From the NCBI GenBank assembly GCA_013153415.1, contig JAADEO010000115.1, forward strand, positions 1 to 7,590: a stretch of DNA of 7,590 bases, given 5' to 3'. Within the stretch, counting starts at the first letter, position 1. Each line of letters opens with the position of its first letter. Below are positions 6,608 to 7,590 of the stretch, one piece after another. Under the pieces are notes generated by a model. The model did not search any database. It saw only the letters and a program-made list of their open reading frames with translations, and had not been told where the DNA came from. This DNA is from Deltaproteobacteria bacterium. Its GTDB lineage: Bacteria; Desulfobacterota; Anaeroferrophillalia; Anaeroferrophillales; Tharpellaceae. The position numbers and the translations under genes are program-made.

Positions 6608-6676
6608 TTGCAGGTTTAATGCGGGGATAAGTCCTGCAATCCCGGGCCTTTCGGCCTGCAGATAAGCACTCTTATC
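6608..6676 (-). other. Structured spacer with overlapping, mutually exclusive hairpins
   Basis: Several inverted repeats lie in the 213-base spacer 6521-6733. GATAAG-N4-CTTATC is at 6661-6676. GGCC-GAAA-GGCC (minus strand) at 6645-6656 has a GNRA-type loop. GGGAT/ATCCC pairs 6624-6628 with 6639-6643. TTGCAGG (6608-6614) pairs with CCTGCAA (6633-6639). Several compete: TGCAGG can also pair with CCTGCA at 6655-6660, and one arm of the GATAAG hairpin can pair with a second copy of the other arm at 6626-6631. I could not match this to a known riboswitch family by eye. An A-rich block on the minus strand (about 6678-6712) lies just upstream and may hold a promoter, but no clear -35/-10 pair was found. 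Confidence 0.45.
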
Positions 6677-6733
6677 AGAACATTTTCTACTGATTTTTTT
6701 TGTTTTTGTGTGCAGAAAATGACCTGTGAGGTA

Positions 6734-7081
6734 CTAAAATCTCTGTATCTGATACTCTTTCAGCTCTCCCGCCCGCCATTTGGCAATGACTTCGTTGATT
6801 GGCAGGTTGGCCGGGGCGAGGAACATTTTGACCCCGCCGGCTTCGAGAACCTGGACCGCCTTGGGGCCGAACTGGCCGCTGATGACGGCTTCGACCCCGC
6901 GGTCGAGCAGGGCCTGGGCGGCCCCGGTGCCGGCCCCGGAAGCGGCTTTGATGCCTTCATTTTCATACCAGTCGAAATTTTCGCTCTCGCTGTCGTAGAC
7001 GGCGAAATAGGGGCAACGGCCGAAGCGCATTTCGAGGGTGGCTTCGTCACCCGGCCGGGTGACGCTGATTGCAATCTTCAT
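6734..7081 (-). CDS. NifX/NafY-type (dinitrogenase iron-molybdenum cofactor biosynthesis domain) protein, short form
   Basis: This is a 115-residue single-domain protein of the NifX/NifB-C-terminal/NafY family, whose members bind or carry metal-sulfur cofactors; Desulfovibrio orange protein, with a Mo-Cu-S cluster, belongs here. The strand opening MKIAISV is followed by EMRFGRCPYFAVYD with Cys23, its only cysteine, then the GVEAVISGQFGPKAVQVLEAGGVKM core in two parts (about 64-88) and ANLPINEVIAKWRAGEL at the C-terminus. The start is ATG at 7081, one base after the TAA of the upstream paralogue. GGAGG at 7090-7094 lies in that gene's last codons. An in-frame ATG at 7378 would add 99 residues read from the antiparallel-offset frame of the neighbour and is rejected. 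Nitrogenase genes are absent, so a nif role is unlikely. The bound metal is unknown. Confidence 0.88.
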   Translation of the reverse strand: MKIAISVTRPGDEATLEMRFGRCPYFAVYDSESENFDWYENEGIKAASGAGTGAAQALLDRGVEAVISGQFGPKAVQVLEAGGVKMFLAPANLPINEVIAKWRAGELKEYQIQRF

Positions 7082-7082
7082 T

Positions 7083-7475
7083 TTAATGTCCTCCGCAACC
7101 GTCGTGGTCATGGTCATGGTCGTGAGCGCAGCCCGCGGCCCCGGAAATTTCGCCCTTGAGAAAGGCTTCGAGAACGTTGCCGATGCGGCCTCCGACCCCG
7201 GTGACCACTTCGATGCCGAAACCGTTGAACATGTCGATGGCCTTGGGGCCCATGCCCCCGGCGATGATCGCGTCGACCCCGAGAGAGTTGACGAACTTGG
7301 GTACCTGGCCCGGGGTATGTTGCTGAAAATAGGGGTTCTCAACCACTTCGCTGGATACCACCTTGCCGCTATCATCAACCTCGGCCACGACGTAAGCCGG
7401 GCAGCGGCCGAAATGCATGCTCATTTCTCCATCGAGGCCGAGCTTGTCATCGGCCGCCAGCGCAATCTTTTTCAT
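7083..7475 (-). CDS. NifX/NafY-type protein with C-terminal His/Asp/Cys metal-binding tail
   Basis: This 130-residue protein has the same cofactor-binding domain as the following gene: MKKIALAADD, then SMHFGRCPAYVVAEV with His21 and Cys25, and LGVDAIIAGGMGPKAIDMF (about 65-83), followed by GVGGRIGNVLEAFLKGEI. The domain ends near residue 112. The tail contains Cys116, alternating His-Asp at 118-125 (His118, 120, 122, 124), Cys127 and terminal His130, a probable metal-ion binding site (Ni, Zn, Cu or Co cannot be told apart). The start is set by AGGAGG at 7484-7489, 8 bases before the ATG. It is the first gene of the visible run and sits after a hairpin and a palindrome. The pair diverges clearly in sequence, suggesting an old duplication and separate roles. 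A cytosolic cofactor carrier or sensor is the best inference. Confidence 0.9.
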   Translation of the reverse strand: MKKIALAADDKLGLDGEMSMHFGRCPAYVVAEVDDSGKVVSSEVVENPYFQQHTPGQVPKFVNSLGVDAIIAGGMGPKAIDMFNGFGIEVVTGVGGRIGNVLEAFLKGEISGAAGCAHDHDHDHDGCGGH

Positions 7476-7500
7476 TGTTCGTTCCTCCTGATGTTCTTAT

Positions 7501-7511
7501 GTTAGACTAAC
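7501..7511. promoter_or_regulatory. Palindrome GTTAG-A-CTAAC upstream of the first NifX-like gene, possible operator
   Basis: GTTAGACTAAC is a perfect 5-bp inverted repeat around one base, ending 25 bases before the ATG at 7475. It matches the 11-base core of DtxR/IdeR boxes except at the central base, and shares the GTTA-N3-TAAC layout with the palindrome before eno. Whether a metal regulator binds it is inference. Confidence 0.35.
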
Positions 7512-7521
7512 TTTTCTTGCC

Positions 7522-7552
7522 GAAAGAAGCGCCGGTCTGGAAGAGACGGCGC
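7522..7552 (-). terminator. GC-rich hairpin followed by a T-rich run, possible terminator of an upstream gene
   Basis: GCGCCG (7529-7534) pairs with CGGCGC (7547-7552), and TCT (7536-7538) with AGA (7544-7546), leaving one bulged base and a 5-base loop. On the minus strand the stem is followed by TTCTTTC. This is a plausible but imperfect intrinsic terminator for a gene lying beyond the right edge. It would separate that gene from the NifX-like pair. It could equally be a leader hairpin if the promoter is farther upstream. Confidence 0.35.
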
Positions 7553-7590
7553 CCCCCGGTAGCTATTATTTATTCTTCAACGAAACAGAG

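Noticed and set aside
6661..6676. GATAAG hairpin as an intrinsic terminator after the NifX-like pair.
   Set aside because: No T run follows on the minus strand. On the plus strand a T-rich stretch comes about 19 bases later, too far, and there is no plus-strand gene to terminate.
6521..6733. GEMM (cyclic di-GMP), cobalamin or fluoride riboswitch.
   Set aside because: The conserved core sequences I know for these families are absent; only the presence of hairpins agrees.
7082..7378. Extension of the short NifX-like protein to an ATG at 7378.
   Set aside because: It would overlap nearly the whole upstream paralogue in another frame. ATG at 7081 has a good ribosome site and matches the family N-terminus.
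6521..7590. Sigma-54 promoter (TGGCAC-N5-TTGCA) before the cluster, as expected by analogy with Desulfovibrio ORP operons.
   Set aside because: Searching both spacers by eye gave no paired -24/-12 elements. The nearest, TGGCAACTGCG, lacks the TTGC half.
1..7590. CRISPR arrays, tRNA or rRNA genes, insertion sequences.
   Set aside because: No regularly spaced repeats, cloverleaf sequences, rRNA segments or transposase-like proteins were seen.

Overview
All ten genes in this window lie on the minus strand, so transcription runs from the right end to the left. The sequence is GC-rich. The gene content is two ferredoxin-bearing MinD-type ATPases, an IscU-like scaffold, a radical SAM enzyme, and two NifX-like proteins, next to the housekeeping genes eno and glgC. 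This suggests an anaerobic bacterium. A Desulfuromonas/Pelobacter/Geobacter-like or other sulfate/metal-reducing lineage is my best guess, made from family resemblance only.

Layout in transcription order, from the right. (1) 7590-7476 is a leader with a GC-rich hairpin (possible terminator of an upstream unit) and a small palindrome. (2) 7475-6734 holds two adjacent NifX/NafY-type cofactor-binding proteins; the first has a His/Asp/Cys metal-binding tail. (3) 6733-6521 is a 213-base spacer with an A-rich block and several overlapping hairpins. (4) 6520-2661 is a compact six-gene run: a DUF5320-like Gly/Arg-rich protein, two different MinD-family ATPases with inserted 2x[4Fe-4S] ferredoxin domains, a COG0731-type radical SAM enzyme with a C-terminal winged helix, a stand-alone IscU/NifU-N scaffold started with TTG, and a soluble HAD protein of the P-type-ATPase-like family. 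Four junctions overlap by 4 to 10 bases and the fifth has stop and start directly abutting. (5) 2660-2539 is a spacer with a weak promoter candidate. (6) glgC (ADP-glucose pyrophosphorylase). (7) eno (enolase), whose last few residues lie beyond the left edge.

The central cluster resembles the orange-protein (ORP) systems of Desulfovibrio, in which NifX-like proteins sit with MinD/ferredoxin ATPases. By inference it handles assembly, transfer or sensing of a metal-sulfur cofactor: the scaffold and ATPases could build or move clusters, the NifX-like proteins could bind them, and the radical SAM enzyme could modify a partner. No nifH/D/K/E/N and no cysteine desulfurase are present, so this is not a nitrogenase cluster. 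The physiological substrate is unknown. The most unusual signals are the composition of this run, the structured spacer before DUF5320, the His-rich tail, and a shared GTTA-N3-TAAC palindrome placed at the same distance before eno and before the first NifX-like gene.
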